Shown: in pieces, positions 46,805 to 57,880 of the stretch | Layout of the letters: the number at the start of each line of letters is the position of its first letter | How positions within the stretch are numbered: the stretch's first letter is position 1 | Assembly (NCBI RefSeq): GCF_900106695.1 | Contig: NZ_FNMZ01000001.1 | Span: 806,001-870,000 of the forward strand | Direction: 5' to 3' | Source of the DNA: Albimonas donghaensis | GTDB taxonomy: Bacteria; Pseudomonadota; Alphaproteobacteria; Rhodobacterales; Rhodobacteraceae | Length of the DNA: 64,000 bases | Notes under the pieces: generated by a model | Seen by the model: only the letters and a program-made list of their open reading frames with translations | What the model was told of the DNA's origin: nothing | Database searches by the model: none | Program-made: the position numbers and the translations under genes

Positions 46805-47275
46805 TCAGGGATCCTCGGGCTTGGCGAGGGGGCGCAGCTCGGCCACGAACTCCTCGAAGTCGTCGGCTTCCTGGAAGTTCTTGTAGACCGAGGCGAAGCG
46901 CACATAGGCGACGGTGTCGATGCGCGCCAGCGCTTCCATGACGATCTGGCCGATCTCGTCCGACTGGATGTCGCTGTCGCCCTTGGATTCCAGCCGACGC
47001 ACGATGCCGGAGATCATCTGCTCTATGCGCTCGGGCTCTATCGGGCGTTTCTGGAGCGCGATGCGGATGGAGCGCGAGAGCTTGTCGCGGTCGAAATCCT
47101 CCCGCTTGCCGTTCTTCTTCACGACGGTCAGGTCGCGCAGCTGCACGCGCTCATAGGTGGTGAAGCGCCCGCCGCAGGCGGGGCAGAAGCGGCGCCGGCG
47201 GATGGCGACATGATCCTCCGCCGGGCGGCTGTCCTTCACCTGGGTCTCGGTGTTGCCGCAGAACGGGCAGCGCAT
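46805..47275 (-). CDS. nrdR: Transcriptional repressor NrdR
   Basis: The 156-residue ATP/dATP-sensing repressor controls ribonucleotide reductase genes. The zinc ribbon is [15 protein letters not shown] (3-17) and [18 protein letters not shown] (about 27-44). The ATP-cone domain follows with [17 protein letters not shown] (about 50-66), and [12 protein letters not shown] is near the end. No ribonucleotide reductase gene is in the window. The start ATG at 47275 is preceded by GGGAGGG. Confidence 0.96.
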   Translation of the reverse strand: MRCPFCGNTETQVKDSRPAEDHVAIRRRRFCPACGGRFTTYERVQLRDLTVVKKNGKREDFDRDKLSRSIRIALQKRPIEPERIEQMISGIVRRLESKGDSDIQSDEIGQIVMEALARIDTVAYVRFASVYKNFQEADDFEEFVAELRPLAKPEDP

Positions 47276-47702
47276 GTTGGGTCCCTCCCATCCGCGAAAC
47301 GCCGGCAGTATAGGGGCGCCGCCAAGCGTTGGGTAGGGGGCAGGCGCCGGGCGCCAGATATGCCGGGGAGCGGCCGTCCCGCGGGCCGGGCCTCTTCGCC
47401 CCCGGGGCGTCGGCGGACGCCTCGATTCGCCGGGAGCGCGCCCTGATTTGGCCTATGTTTCTGAAACTAACGGACTCCCTTATGAGTTGAGTGCGGCCCG
47501 ACATGCGGGTTGATCCTCAAAGGCAACGAACGGCGGTCGGGGCATGGCCGAGAGTGTCAATTATGGAAACAATAGGGGGTCAAAAACACATTCTGTTATC
47601 TGTATATAAAATGTGAATCATTCGTGAAACGAGCCACATTTCCGCCACAATTCGTCAGCTAAACTATTCCTTAAGTTGAATGTCCTTGAGCGGAGCAATG
47701 GC
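47276..47702. other. AT-rich divergent spacer between nrdR and the VPLPA-CTERM gene
   Basis: The half next to the VPLPA-CTERM gene (about 47540-47690) is much richer in A and T than the rest of the window. It contains TATATAAAAT at 47603-47612, a likely -10 region without a convincing -35. The 11-base palindrome GTTTCTGAAAC is at 47457-47467. No gene is supported here. Confidence 0.55.
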
Positions 47703-48491
47703 ATGCGTGACGAAAACGTAAGCGTCGATAATAAGTTGGACTTAGGTCGTAGATCCGGCCGGGTCGGGGTTCTGGCGGGCCTTGGGTTGGCGACTCTTGC
47801 CTGGGTGGCGCCGGCGCAGGCGGCCTTCGTGGATCTCACGCTGTTGACCGGCGGTCAGTTGCCGACCGATCCGTATAGCATTGTTGCCGATGACGGAACG
47901 ATCGTGACCTTCGAAGCGCTGGGGTCGGGGAACAACCTGAGAGCGACGGACTCGGATCTCGATGTGGTCGTCGACGTGGATATTCTCGGCGATCCGATCG
48001 AGCTGAGCCTCGTCGGGCCGCTCTTCCAGCACGGGATCTGCGCGGATGACGACGACACCCTGATCCCGATCGAGGACTGCGCGGAGACGCTCAAGGTCAG
48101 TTTCGACAGGCCGGTGGACGACCTGGTGTTCGAGCAGCAGGGCGTCAACCTGCTGACCAGCACCGAACTGACCATCGAGTTCGCGGACACCTCGACGCTG
48201 ACGCTGGATGAGTCCGATCTTCTGGCGCTGAACCTGGACCTTTCGCTGGGATCGCTGGTGGGCGCGAACATGGACGGGCGGACCTTCGACCTCGCCATCT
48301 ACTCGGGCATCGTCTCGGTCACGCTGGTTCCGCAGGCGCTGGTGTCGACCGGGCTCTATTACGGCGGGTTCCAGTTCGCGGCGGAGGGCGCGGGCGCCAA
48401 CGTGCCGCTGCCCCCGGCTGCGGCGGGACTGCTGGCGGGCGTCGCGGCGCTCGGCGCGATGAGCCGTCGCCGGCGGCGCAAGGCGGCCTGA
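47703..48491 (+). CDS. Exported protein with VPLPA-CTERM-type sorting signal
   Basis: The 262-residue protein has a signal peptide (about 16-42, ending in AQA) and a tripartite C-terminus. The latter has VPLPPAAAGLLAGV (about 236-249), a hydrophobic helix, and the basic tail SRRRRRKAA. This matches the VPLPA-CTERM signal recognised by an exosortase (XrtD type) in Rhodobacterales. The mature part is acidic, rich in Asp, Leu and Thr, with a Cys pair (about 117-131). It has the beta-rich look of surface proteins. ATG 47703 has GGAG upstream; a TTG at 47676 is the alternative. No exosortase gene is in the window. Function is unknown; surface or biofilm-matrix roles are typical of the class. Confidence 0.8.
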   Translation: MRDENVSVDNKLDLGRRSGRVGVLAGLGLATLAWVAPAQAAFVDLTLLTGGQLPTDPYSIVADDGTIVTFEALGSGNNLRATDSDLDVVVDVDILGDPIELSLVGPLFQHGICADDDDTLIPIEDCAETLKVSFDRPVDDLVFEQQGVNLLTSTELTIEFADTSTLTLDESDLLALNLDLSLGSLVGANMDGRTFDLAIYSGIVSVTLVPQALVSTGLYYGGFQFAAEGAGANVPLPPAAAGLLAGVAALGAMSRRRRRKAA

Positions 48492-48512
48492 GGCCCGGCT
48501 CGAGAACGGGGT

Positions 48513-48542
48513 CGAGGTCGGCGCGGTCCCCTGCCGACCTCG
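48513..48542 (+). terminator. Possible terminator of the VPLPA-CTERM gene
   Basis: A 10-bp perfect stem with a 10-base loop begins 22 bases after the stop. The following GCCCTTGC is not T-rich, so termination would be weak or factor-aided. Confidence 0.4.
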
Positions 48543-48652
48543 GCCCTTGCTCGGGATCGGCCGAAATGCGTGCCTTGGGTCGGTTCCGTCGCGGCGTCGC
48601 TCAGGCAAGCGCGCAGGCGTCGACCCCCGTCGCCTGCGGGCTGCGACGCGAG

Positions 48653-48686
48653 CGCCCCCGTCCGGTTCGCGAACCGGGCGGGGGCG
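48653..48686. other. Long GC hairpin between convergent genes
   Basis: CGCCCCCG-TCCGGTTCGCGAACCGGG-CGGGGGCG can fold into a nearly continuous stem with one mismatch. It lies 137 bases from the glyA stop and could mark the meeting point of the two convergent transcripts. Confidence 0.5.
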
Positions 48687-48822
48687 TCGACGTTGGGCGC
48701 CGCGTTTCTCGGGCGTCAGCCGCGCCGCAGATTCGGCCGCGGGTTGGGCGCAGGCCCGAAGGGGCGGGGGTTCGGGGGCGGCGCGCTCACCCCGCGCCGC
48801 CGGTCAGGACGCGCAGGGCGCG

Positions 48823-50118
<1,296 letters not shown>

Positions 50119-50747
50119 GGCGGGTCTCCTCGGGCTCGGCGCGTATGGGGCGCGCCTGGGACTGGGCGGCCGGGCCGGACGGGGCGCGGCGGCGATTCCA
50201 GCGCGTGATACACCCATGCGCCCGGTTTGTCCCGCGCCGGGGCGGCGCATGGCGGCGCGGGAACGACGCGGGAACGGGGCTGGAAAGGCGGCGGGGGCGC
50301 ATCGATCCTGCGCGGGGCGCGGGCGGCCGGGGCAGGGTCAGGGGCAGGGGCGCCCGCCGGAGGGCCCGCGGGCGGCTCCGGGGCGCCGCGGGCGCGCTGC
50401 AAAGGCGGCGCGGGCGGAGAGGCGCGCGGGTGGGAAACGACGGGAGGCCCGGCCCGGACGACGGCCCGGACGACGGCCCGGACGATGGTCTGGACGATGG
50501 TCTGGGGCGGCGCCCCGCGGAGGGCGGGGCGCGCGGCCGCACGCGTCCTGCGCGCGGACGCTTGCCCCCGGGCGCGGCTGCGGTCATGGTCGCGATCCGT
50601 TCCGGCCGCGCGGCCGGGCCGCCGACCCGGCTTTCGCGCCCCCGCCCTCCGCGCCCCCGCCCTCCGCGCCTCGGACGCCTACGGCCCCGTGCGCCTGTCC
50701 CGCGCGCCGCTCCCGGCGCCAATTCGCAGACCGAGACGCCGCCCGTG
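50119..50747. other. Divergent spacer between glyA and the NAD kinase gene
   Basis: This 629-base spacer is extremely GC-rich and open in several frames, including the frame of the NAD kinase from 50145. It contains five 12-bp repeats at 50453-50512. I see no conserved protein in it and no clear promoter. Confidence 0.45.
50453..50512. repeat. Five tandem 12-bp CCCGGACGACGG-like repeats
   Basis: Three identical units CCCGGACGACGG are followed by CCCGGACGATGG and TCTGGACGATGG with no spacing. The 12-bp period keeps frame and would encode Pro-Asp-Asp-Gly repeats in line with the NAD kinase downstream, but translation of this stretch is unlikely. Confidence 0.8.
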
Positions 50748-51548
50748 ATGGACCCTCTTCTTCTTCAGCCGCGCATCCACTTCACGCGCTCCGACGCGCC
50801 GGTGGCTGTGGAGGCTTTCGAAGCGCTGACCGCCCGCTACGGCCAGGCCCCGCGGGCGGAATGCGACGTGGTGGTGGCGCTCGGCGGCGACGGGCTGATG
50901 CTGGAGACCCTGCAGGAGACGCTGGAAAGCGTCGGCGAGGGCGCGGCGCAGGAACGCCGCCCGGTCTACGGCATGCATCGCGGCACCGTCGGCTTCATGA
51001 TGAACGACTATTCCGAGGACGGGCTGATCGAGCGGCTGATGGCGGCCGAGGCCGCCGCCATCAACCCGCTGCGCATGACCGCCCACCGCATCGACGGCGA
51101 GACCCGCGTGGCCCATGCCTTCAACGAGGTGAGCCTGCTGCGCGAGCGTCACCAGGCGGCGAAGATCCGCATCTGCATCGACGGGCGCGAGCGGATGCCG
51201 GAGCTGGTCTGCGACGGGGTGATCGTGGCGACGCCGGCGGGCTCGACCGCCTACAACTATTCGGCGCATGGGCCGATCCTGCCGATCGGGGCGGATATCC
51301 TGGCGCTGACGCCGATTTCGGCCTTCCGGCCCCGGCGCTGGCGCGGGGCGCTTCTGCCGCGGCATGCGCATGTGGAGCTGGAGGTGCTGGACCCGGAGCG
51401 GCGGCCGGTCTCGGCCACCGCCGACAACATCGAGACCCGGCATGTGACGCGGGTGGAGATCGAGCTCGACGCCTCGATCACCCACACGCTGCTGTTCGAT
51501 CCGGGGCATGGACTGGCCGAGCGTCTGATTCGCGAACAGTTCGCCTGA
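50748..51548 (+). CDS. nadK: NAD kinase
   Basis: The 266-residue enzyme phosphorylates NAD to NADP. The ATP-NAD kinase motif [14 protein letters not shown] is at about residues 42-55, followed by [13 protein letters not shown] (about 75-87), FNEVSLLRE (about 124-132) and the glycine-rich [17 protein letters not shown] (about 162-178). I chose ATG 50748 (a GTG lies just before it). No clear Shine-Dalgarno sequence is visible, and the upstream in-frame open stretch of 600 bases is probably not translated. Confidence 0.93.
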   Translation: MDPLLLQPRIHFTRSDAPVAVEAFEALTARYGQAPRAECDVVVALGGDGLMLETLQETLESVGEGAAQERRPVYGMHRGTVGFMMNDYSEDGLIERLMAAEAAAINPLRMTAHRIDGETRVAHAFNEVSLLRERHQAAKIRICIDGRERMPELVCDGVIVATPAGSTAYNYSAHGPILPIGADILALTPISAFRPRRWRGALLPRHAHVELEVLDPERRPVSATADNIETRHVTRVEIELDASITHTLLFDPGHGLAERLIREQFA

Positions 51549-51758
51549 GCGCCCCGCCCCGCCCCGACCCGACCCGCCTCGCCCCGCCGCGATCCGGCTG
51601 GCCTTCGGGCGCAGGACCTGAGAGATACGCGCCCCCGAACCGGCCCCGCCCGGGTTCCGCACGCACCGCGCCGCGGCGACCGGCGGGGTTGATCGACAGG
51701 CGCCCCGCGCCTGATGCTGGCGAGACGCGGCGGGCGAGACGCGACGAAGGAGAAGATC

Positions 51759-52925
51759 ATGGCGCTGAGCGTCGGCGAACAGGTCAGGTGGTGGACGGTC
51801 GGGCTCGCGGTCCTGATCCTGTTCTTCTGGGTGATGTCGGGCGTCATGCTGCCGTTCCTGGCGGGCGCGGCGCTGGCCTATTTCCTCGACCCCGCCGCCG
51901 ACCGGCTGGAGGCGCGGGGGCTGAGCCGCGCCGCCGCCACCGCGGTGATCACCGTCATCATGGGCGGGCTGTTCGTCGCCGTGCTGCTGCTGCTGATTCC
52001 GGCCTTCATCAACCAGGCCCAGGCGCTGATCGAGCAGGCGCCGGTCTACGCCGAGGCCGTGCGGAACTTCGTCGAGACCCGCTATCCCGAGATGCTGGAG
52101 GAGGGCTCGCCGCTGGCGCAGGGGCTCGACACCCTGCGCGGGCGGGCGGACGAATGGTCCATGCAGGCGGTGAAAAGCGCCTGGACGGGGGGGCTGGCGG
52201 TGATCGACTTCGTGACCCTGCTGGTGATCACGCCCGTCGTGGCCTTCTACCTGCTGATGGACTGGGACCGGCTGACCGCGCGGATCGACGGCTGGATCCC
52301 GCGGGATCATGTGGGGACGGTGCGCAAGCTCGCCTCCGACATCGACAGCGTGCTGGCGGGCTTCGTGCGCGGGCAGCTGACCGTCTGCGCCATCCTCGGG
52401 ACCTTCTACGCGCTGGCGCTGATGCTGGCGGGGCTGCAGTTCGGGCTGGTGATCGGGCTTTTCGCGGGGCTGATCAGCTTCATCCCCTTCATCGGCTCCA
52501 TCGTCGGGGGGCTGCTTTCGGTCGGGGTGGCGCTGTTCCAGTTCTGGGACGACCCGCTGATGATCCTCATCGTGGTGGGCATCTTCTTCGCGGGGCAGGC
52601 GGTGGAGGGCAACTTCCTGACGCCCAAGCTGGTGGGCGGCTCGGTCGGGCTGCATCCGGTGGCGCTGATGTTCGCGCTGTCGGCCTTCGGCTCGTTGCTG
52701 GGCTTCACCGGCATGCTGATCGCGGTGCCCACGGCGGCGGCGATCGGTGTGGTCGGGCGTTTCGCCATCGACCAGTACACCTCCGGGCGGCTCTACCAGG
52801 GGCATGAAGGGCAGGCGGAGGCGCAGGCCGCCGCCGCCCGAAGCGAGGAGCGGGCGGAGGTCCTCGCCGCCCGGACCTTCCCCCCGGCGGCGGCCGAGCG
52901 CGCCGAGGAAGAGACCCCGGGCTGA
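51759..52925 (+). CDS. AI-2E family transporter
   Basis: The 388-residue inner-membrane protein belongs to the AI-2E (TqsA/PerM-like) family of permeases and exporters. About seven to eight helices are visible, with a pair at the N-terminus (about 15-55), one at 65-85, and a block from about 150 to 340. The motifs GLISFIPFIGSIVGGLLSVG (about 240-259) and EGNFLTPKLVGGSVGLHP are characteristic. The last 45 residues are a charged, Ala/Glu-rich tail. GAAGGAGAAG precedes ATG 51759. The stop overlaps hda by one base. The substrate is unknown. Confidence 0.88.
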   Translation: MALSVGEQVRWWTVGLAVLILFFWVMSGVMLPFLAGAALAYFLDPAADRLEARGLSRAAATAVITVIMGGLFVAVLLLLIPAFINQAQALIEQAPVYAEAVRNFVETRYPEMLEEGSPLAQGLDTLRGRADEWSMQAVKSAWTGGLAVIDFVTLLVITPVVAFYLLMDWDRLTARIDGWIPRDHVGTVRKLASDIDSVLAGFVRGQLTVCAILGTFYALALMLAGLQFGLVIGLFAGLISFIPFIGSIVGGLLSVGVALFQFWDDPLMILIVVGIFFAGQAVEGNFLTPKLVGGSVGLHPVALMFALSAFGSLLGFTGMLIAVPTAAAIGVVGRFAIDQYTSGRLYQGHEGQAEAQAAAARSEERAEVLAARTFPPAAAERAEEETPG

Positions 52926-53662
52926 TGACCCTGACCCGCCAGATACCGCTGGACCTGCCGGTTCGCGCGGCGCTGGGGCGCGAGGATTTCCTCGTGTCCG
53001 AGGGCAACGCGCTGGCCGTGGCCCAGATCGACGGCTGGCGGGACTGGCCGGGCCGGCGGCTGGCGCTGGTCGGGCCGGAAGGCGCGGGCAAGACCCATCT
53101 CGCCGCCGTCTGGGCGCAGGAGGCCGGCGCGCGGGTGATCCGGGCGGATGCGCTGGCGGAGGAGGATCTCGGCCAACTGGCCGCGCTGTCCGGCGTGGCG
53201 GTGGAGGACGCGGACCGGCTGGCGGACCCGGCGGCGGAACGGGCGCTGTTCCACCTGCATAACCGGCTGGAGGCCGCCGGCGGCGCGCTGCTGCTGACCG
53301 GGCGCGAGGCGCCGGCCCGCTGGCCCGTGGCGCTGCCCGACCTGCGCACCCGGCTCGCCGCCCTGCCGGTGGCCCGCATCGCCGAGCCCGACGACGCGCT
53401 GACCGAACGGCTGGTGGAGAAGCTCTTCGCCGACCGCGGGGTGGAGCCGGAGAAGGGCCTCGCGCGTTGGCTGGCCCTGCGCGCGCCGCGCGACCACCGC
53501 GCGCTGGCCGAAGCGGTGGCGGTGATCGACCGCGCCGCGCTCGCCGCCGCCCAGAAGCCGCATCGCCGGCTGGCCAGGCGGGCCCTGGCCGGGCGCCCCG
53601 GTTTCGAACACCTGCTGGACGCGGAGCGCGAGCCGGACGAAGATGGCGACGCGGCGCCCTGA
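52925..53662 (+). CDS. hda: Hda/DnaA-like regulatory protein
   Basis: The 245-residue protein resembles the AAA+ domain of DnaA, as in Hda (HdaA), which promotes ATP hydrolysis by DnaA after initiation. It starts with the clamp-binding-like segment TRQIPLDLPV (residues 4-13), has Walker A LVGPEGAGKTHLAAVW (about 48-63) and ends without the DnaA DNA-binding domain. Walker B is weak (GVAVEDADRL). It overlaps the AI-2E gene and precedes ppk1, a neighbourhood known in alphaproteobacteria. Confidence 0.85.
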   Translation: MTLTRQIPLDLPVRAALGREDFLVSEGNALAVAQIDGWRDWPGRRLALVGPEGAGKTHLAAVWAQEAGARVIRADALAEEDLGQLAALSGVAVEDADRLADPAAERALFHLHNRLEAAGGALLLTGREAPARWPVALPDLRTRLAALPVARIAEPDDALTERLVEKLFADRGVEPEKGLARWLALRAPRDHRALAEAVAVIDRAALAAAQKPHRRLARRALAGRPGFEHLLDAEREPDEDGDAAP

Positions 53663-53749
53663 CACGTCGCCGGACGCCCGCCGCCGAAACGCCGAAATAT
53701 CCGCCGCCCCGCGCATGAAACCGTCATCAAACCCGTGCAGGTTCCCGCC

Positions 53750-56017
53750 ATGCGAGCCGATTTCCTGAACGCGCCCTGCGCGCCCGCCCCCGACCACCAG
53801 CTCTCCTTCGACACCGAAGGGCCCGAGCGGTTCATCAACCGTGAGCTCAGCTGGCTGGGCTTCAACTGGCGCGTGCTCTCGGAAGCCGAGAACAAGGCGC
53901 ATCCGCTGCTGGAGCGCATGCGCTTCCTGTCGATCTCAGGCGGGAACCTGGACGAGTTCTACACGGTGCGCGTCGCCGGCCTGCGCGGGCTTGTGCGCGG
54001 CGGGGTCGAGGTCGGGTCCGCCGACGGGCTGACCCCGGCCCAGCAGCTGGCGCGCATCGACGCCGACGCCCGCGCCCTGATGGACCGTCAGCAGGTGGTG
54101 TGGGAGGAGCTGCGCCGCGCCCTGAAGGACGAGCATATCCAGGTGCTCGACCGCCGCGCGCTGACCAAGGCCGACGTGGAGCGGCTGGAGACCTATTTCC
54201 TCGAACAGGTGTTCCCGGTGGTGACGCCGCTGGCCATCGACCCGGCCCACCCGTTCCCCTTCATCCCCAACGAGGGCTTCGCGCTGGCGCTGAAGCTGGA
54301 GCGGCTGTCGGACGCCGCCCCGCTGGACGCGCTGCTGCCGATCCCCGCGCAGGTGCGCCGCTTCATCCGCCTGGAAGGCGGGCGCGAGGGGCTGGTCCGC
54401 TATCTGCCGCTGGAGGAGCTGCTCAAGCTCTTCATCGACCGGCTGTTCCCCGGCTACGCCATGGTGGGCCACGCGCTGTTCAAGGTGCTGCGCGACAGCG
54501 ACCTGGAGGTCGAGGAAGAGGCCGAGGACCTGGTGCGCGAATTCGAGACCGCGCTCAAGCGCCGTCGCCGGGGCGGGGTGATCCGCCTGAAGATCGCCGC
54601 GGGCGCCCCCGCCGACCTGAAGGCCGAGATCACCGACAAGCTGGGCGTGGCCCGCGAGGAAGTGGTCGAGGTCGCCGGGGTGATCGGGATCAAGGACCTG
54701 TCGGAGCTGGTCACCAAGGACCGGCCCGAGCTGCTGTTCCACCCCTATACCCAGCGCATGCCGGAGCGGGTGAAGGACTTCAACGGCGATATCTTCGCGG
54801 CCGTCGCCCAGAAGGACATGCTGCTGCACCACCCCTATGAGAGCTTCGACATCGTGGTCCGCTTCCTGCAGCAGGCGGCGCGGGACCCGGACGTGGTGGC
54901 GATCAAGCAGACGCTCTACCGGACCTCGAAGGAATCGCCCATCGTCGCGGCGCTGTGCGAGGCGGCGGAGGACGGCAAGTCGGTCACCGCGCTGGTGGAA
55001 CTGAAGGCCCGCTTCGACGAGGCCGCCAATATCCGCCAGTCCCGCCAGCTGGAGCGGGCGGGCGCCCAGGTCGTCTACGGCTTCATCGACTGGAAGACCC
55101 ATGCCAAGGTCTCGATGGTGGTGCGGCGCGAGGGCGACCGGCTGGTGACCTACACCCATTGGGGGACGGGCAACTACCACCCGATCACCGCCAACATCTA
55201 CACCGACCTGTCGCTGTTCACCTGCGACCAGGGCATGGGGCGCGACGCGGCGCGGCTGTTCAACTACGTCACCGGCTATGCCGAGCCCGAGGGGCTGGAG
55301 CGTCTGCGCCTGTCGCCCCGCACCCTGAAGAAGACCCTGATCGCGGGGCTGGAGGCCGAGGCCGAGCATGCCCGCGCCGGGCGGCCCGCCCAGGTCTGGG
55401 GCAAGATGAACTCGGTCATCGACCCCGAGATCATCGACGCGCTCTACGCCGCCAGCAAGGCCGGGGTGAAGATCGACCTGGTGGTGCGCGGCATCTGCGG
55501 GCTGCGGCCGGGCGTGTCGGGCCTGTCGGAGAACATCCGCATCAAGTCCATCGTCGGCCGCTTCCTGGAGCATTCGCGCATCGTCTGCTTCGGGGCGGGC
55601 TACGGGCTGCCCTCGCGCAAGTCGAAGGTCTGGATCTCCTCCGCCGACTGGATGGGGCGCAACCTCAACCGCCGGGTGGAGACGCTGGTGCCGATCCTGA
55701 ACCCCACGGTCCACGCCCAGATCCTCGAACAGATCATGGCGGCGAATTTCCGCGACGAGGCGCAGAGCTCGGTGCTTCAGCCCGACGGCCACTGGCTGCG
55801 CGCCGAGCCGCCGGAGGGGGAGACGCCGTTCTCCGCGCATGAGTTCTTCATGACCCATCCCTCGCTGTCGGGCCGGGGCAGGGCGGGGGCGGAGGATGCG
55901 CCGCGCCTTATCCCCGAGGCGTTCGAGGCGGAGATCGAAGCCGCCGTCGCCGCCGCGCCGCCGGCGCCGGAGCCCGGGCCGGAAGCGGACGCGCAGCCGG
56001 CGTCGGTCGCCGAATGA
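53750..56017 (+). CDS. ppk1: Polyphosphate kinase 1
   Basis: The 755-residue enzyme polymerises the terminal phosphate of ATP into polyphosphate. It starts with the family run [20 protein letters not shown] (about 25-44) and [20 protein letters not shown]. The catalytic His is in [15 protein letters not shown] (about 445-459) with the second conserved His in [12 protein letters not shown] (about 603-614). An Ala/Pro-rich acidic tail of about 40 residues follows the domain. I chose ATG 53750; a GTG at 53735 is possible. It is followed by ppx, the reverse activity. Confidence 0.95.
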   Translation: MRADFLNAPCAPAPDHQLSFDTEGPERFINRELSWLGFNWRVLSEAENKAHPLLERMRFLSISGGNLDEFYTVRVAGLRGLVRGGVEVGSADGLTPAQQLARIDADARALMDRQQVVWEELRRALKDEHIQVLDRRALTKADVERLETYFLEQVFPVVTPLAIDPAHPFPFIPNEGFALALKLERLSDAAPLDALLPIPAQVRRFIRLEGGREGLVRYLPLEELLKLFIDRLFPGYAMVGHALFKVLRDSDLEVEEEAEDLVREFETALKRRRRGGVIRLKIAAGAPADLKAEITDKLGVAREEVVEVAGVIGIKDLSELVTKDRPELLFHPYTQRMPERVKDFNGDIFAAVAQKDMLLHHPYESFDIVVRFLQQAARDPDVVAIKQTLYRTSKESPIVAALCEAAEDGKSVTALVELKARFDEAANIRQSRQLERAGAQVVYGFIDWKTHAKVSMVVRREGDRLVTYTHWGTGNYHPITANIYTDLSLFTCDQGMGRDAARLFNYVTGYAEPEGLERLRLSPRTLKKTLIAGLEAEAEHARAGRPAQVWGKMNSVIDPEIIDALYAASKAGVKIDLVVRGICGLRPGVSGLSENIRIKSIVGRFLEHSRIVCFGAGYGLPSRKSKVWISSADWMGRNLNRRVETLVPILNPTVHAQILEQIMAANFRDEAQSSVLQPDGHWLRAEPPEGETPFSAHEFFMTHPSLSGRGRAGAEDAPRLIPEAFEAEIEAAVAAAPPAPEPGPEADAQPASVAE

Positions 56018-56023
56018 CGCCCG

Positions 56024-56052
56024 GCCCGAACGCCGCGGGCCGGCGTTCGGGC
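56024..56052 (+). other. Stem-loop between ppk1 and ppx
   Basis: A 12-bp perfect stem (GCCCGAACGCCG/CGGCGTTCGGGC, five-base loop) begins seven bases after the ppk1 stop. There is no T-run, so it may limit read-through or stabilise the upstream mRNA. Confidence 0.5.
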
Positions 56053-56198
56053 GGCGTCCCCCACCGCTGCTTCCGCCCTTCCCGCGTCGCCCGTCGCCGT
56101 CGCGTCATGCGCGCGGGTCGCGCGCATCGCCCTTGACCGACCCGCCCCCGCATGCGAGCGCAGGGGGGCCGGAGCCGGACCGAAAGGAACCGCCAGCG

Positions 56199-57758
56199 AT
56201 GAGCGAGCCGTCACGCAAGGGCAAGGCCGGCGCGCGCCGCGCCGCCACGTCGTCCTTCGCCTCCGTCGCCCGCGTGCGGGACCGGGAGTCGGAGCGCGCT
56301 CCGACCCGAGTGGGCGTGGTCGATGTGGGATCGAACTCGGTGCGGCTGGTGGTCTACGAGGCCATGTCGCGCTCTCCCGCCTATTTCTTCAACGAAAAGG
56401 TGCTCTGCGGGCTCGGGTCCGAACTGGGCGAGACCGGGCGGCTGGCGCCGGGCGGCCGGGTGCGGGCGCTGGCCGCGCTGCGCCGGTTCGCGGCGCTGGC
56501 CGATCAGATGAAGGTCGACGCGCTGGACGGGGTCGCCACCGCCGCGGTGCGCGAGGCCGAGGATGGCGAGGAATTCGTGGCCGAGGTGCTCGCCGCCACC
56601 GGCATCACCCTGCGCATCGCCACCGGCGAGGACGAGGCCCGGCTGGCCGCCCAGGGCGTGCTGATGGGCTGGCCCGATGCGGACGGTCTGGTCGCGGACC
56701 TGGGCGGCGCCTCGCTGGAGCTGTGCCGGGTGGGACTGGGCGCGGTCGGGCGCGGGGTCACGCTGCCGCTGGGCCCGCTGCGGCTGATGAACGTCGCCGG
56801 GGGCGCCGCGGCGCAGGACCAGCTGATCGAGGCCTCGCTGGGTCTGGCGCGCGGGGTCATGGGCGCGCCGGGCGGGCGGCTTTATCTGGTGGGCGGATCG
56901 TGGCGGGCGCTGGCCAAGCTGCACATGGCGCGCACCAACTATCCGATGAAGGTGCTGCACGAATTCGAACTGCCCGCCGATGAGATGCTGGCGCTGGCCG
57001 AGGAGGTCGCGAACGCCGATCCCGAGTCGCTGGCGCGGGAGGCGCCCAGTTCCAAGGAGCGCCTGGCGGTGACGCCGATGGGCGCGCGGGTGCTGGCCGG
57101 GCTGATCCGGGCGGTGAAGCCGGCGCAGGTCGCGGTCTCCGCCTTCGGGCTGCGCGAGGGCGTGCTCTACGAGTATTTCCCCGACGCGCTGCGCCAGCAG
57201 GACCCGCTTCTGTCGGCGGCGCGGGAGACCGAGCGCCGGCTCGCCCGGTTCCCCGGATTCGGGGCGGAGCTTGCCGCCTGGGTCTGGCCCCTGTTCCCGA
57301 TGGCGACGCTGAGCCGACGGCGGCTGATCGAGGCGGCCTGCCTGCTCAATGACGTGAGCTGGAACGCCCATCCCGACTATCGCGACCAGGGCGTGTTCGA
57401 GGCGGTGTTCCGCGCCAATCTTTCGGGCGTCGGCCATGCCGAGCGCGCCTGGATCGGGGCGGCGTTGCGCTACCGCTACAAGGCGGGGGCGGGGCGGACG
57501 CCCTCGCCGGCGCTGTCGCTGCTCACGCCCGAGGAGACCGCCGACGCCAAGCTGCTGGGCCGGGCGATCCGGCTGGGGGCGATGGTCTGCGGCTCGGCGC
57601 CCGGCGTGTTGCCCGGATGTTCGCTGGATGTGGGGGCGGAGACGCTGACCCTGCGGCTGGGGCCGGAGGCGACGGCGCTGGCCGGGGAAGTGGTGCTCAA
57701 GCGGCTGTCGGCGGTGGCCGAAACCCTGGATCTGCGCCCGGAGCTGACCACCGCCTGA
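56199..57758 (+). CDS. ppx: Exopolyphosphatase / Ppx-GppA family
   Basis: The 519-residue ASKHA-fold phosphatase removes terminal phosphate from polyphosphate, or hydrolyses pppGpp. The phosphate loop motifs are VGVVDVGSNSVRLVVYE (about 37-53), TAAVREAEDGEEFV (about 114-127), TGEDEARLAAQGV and VADLGGASLELC (about 167-178). The C-terminal HD-like region includes LLNDVSWNAHPDYR (about 382-395). The first 35 residues are basic and Ser/Ala-rich, probably flexible. AAAGGAAC precedes ATG 56199. The pairing with ppk1 favours exopolyphosphatase. Confidence 0.92.
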   Translation: MSEPSRKGKAGARRAATSSFASVARVRDRESERAPTRVGVVDVGSNSVRLVVYEAMSRSPAYFFNEKVLCGLGSELGETGRLAPGGRVRALAALRRFAALADQMKVDALDGVATAAVREAEDGEEFVAEVLAATGITLRIATGEDEARLAAQGVLMGWPDADGLVADLGGASLELCRVGLGAVGRGVTLPLGPLRLMNVAGGAAAQDQLIEASLGLARGVMGAPGGRLYLVGGSWRALAKLHMARTNYPMKVLHEFELPADEMLALAEEVANADPESLAREAPSSKERLAVTPMGARVLAGLIRAVKPAQVAVSAFGLREGVLYEYFPDALRQQDPLLSAARETERRLARFPGFGAELAAWVWPLFPMATLSRRRLIEAACLLNDVSWNAHPDYRDQGVFEAVFRANLSGVGHAERAWIGAALRYRYKAGAGRTPSPALSLLTPEETADAKLLGRAIRLGAMVCGSAPGVLPGCSLDVGAETLTLRLGPEATALAGEVVLKRLSAVAETLDLRPELTTA

Positions 57759-57880
57759 ACAATTCAGGCGCGGCCGATGGGGAGCTGCCCCGGGGTCGCG
57801 CCCAATTGGTCGCCACTTTACGCGAGCGTCAGCGTGGTGGGTCCGAATGCGGATTTATTCAGGAAAAGACGGCGGGGCCC

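Larger units (their letters stand above)
48492..48822. other. Convergent spacer with two long hairpins
   Basis: The stretch holds an inverted repeat CGAGGTCGGC/GCCGACCTCG at 48513-48542, which may end the VPLPA-CTERM gene, and a long GC-rich hairpin at 48653-48686. Neither has a T-run. No gene is supported. Confidence 0.5.

Noticed and set aside
47540-47690. AT-rich stretch as an insertion sequence or prophage edge
   Set aside because: No transposase or integrase, no terminal inverted repeats and no target-site duplication were found.
50145-50747. Upstream in-frame extension of NAD kinase
   Set aside because: The stretch is low-complexity, open in several frames on both strands, and would make the enzyme far longer than its family.
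53721-53738. Possible Pho box before ppk1
   Set aside because: CCGTCAT at 53721 matches one half-site, but the second half (four bases on) does not match, so only a half-site exists.
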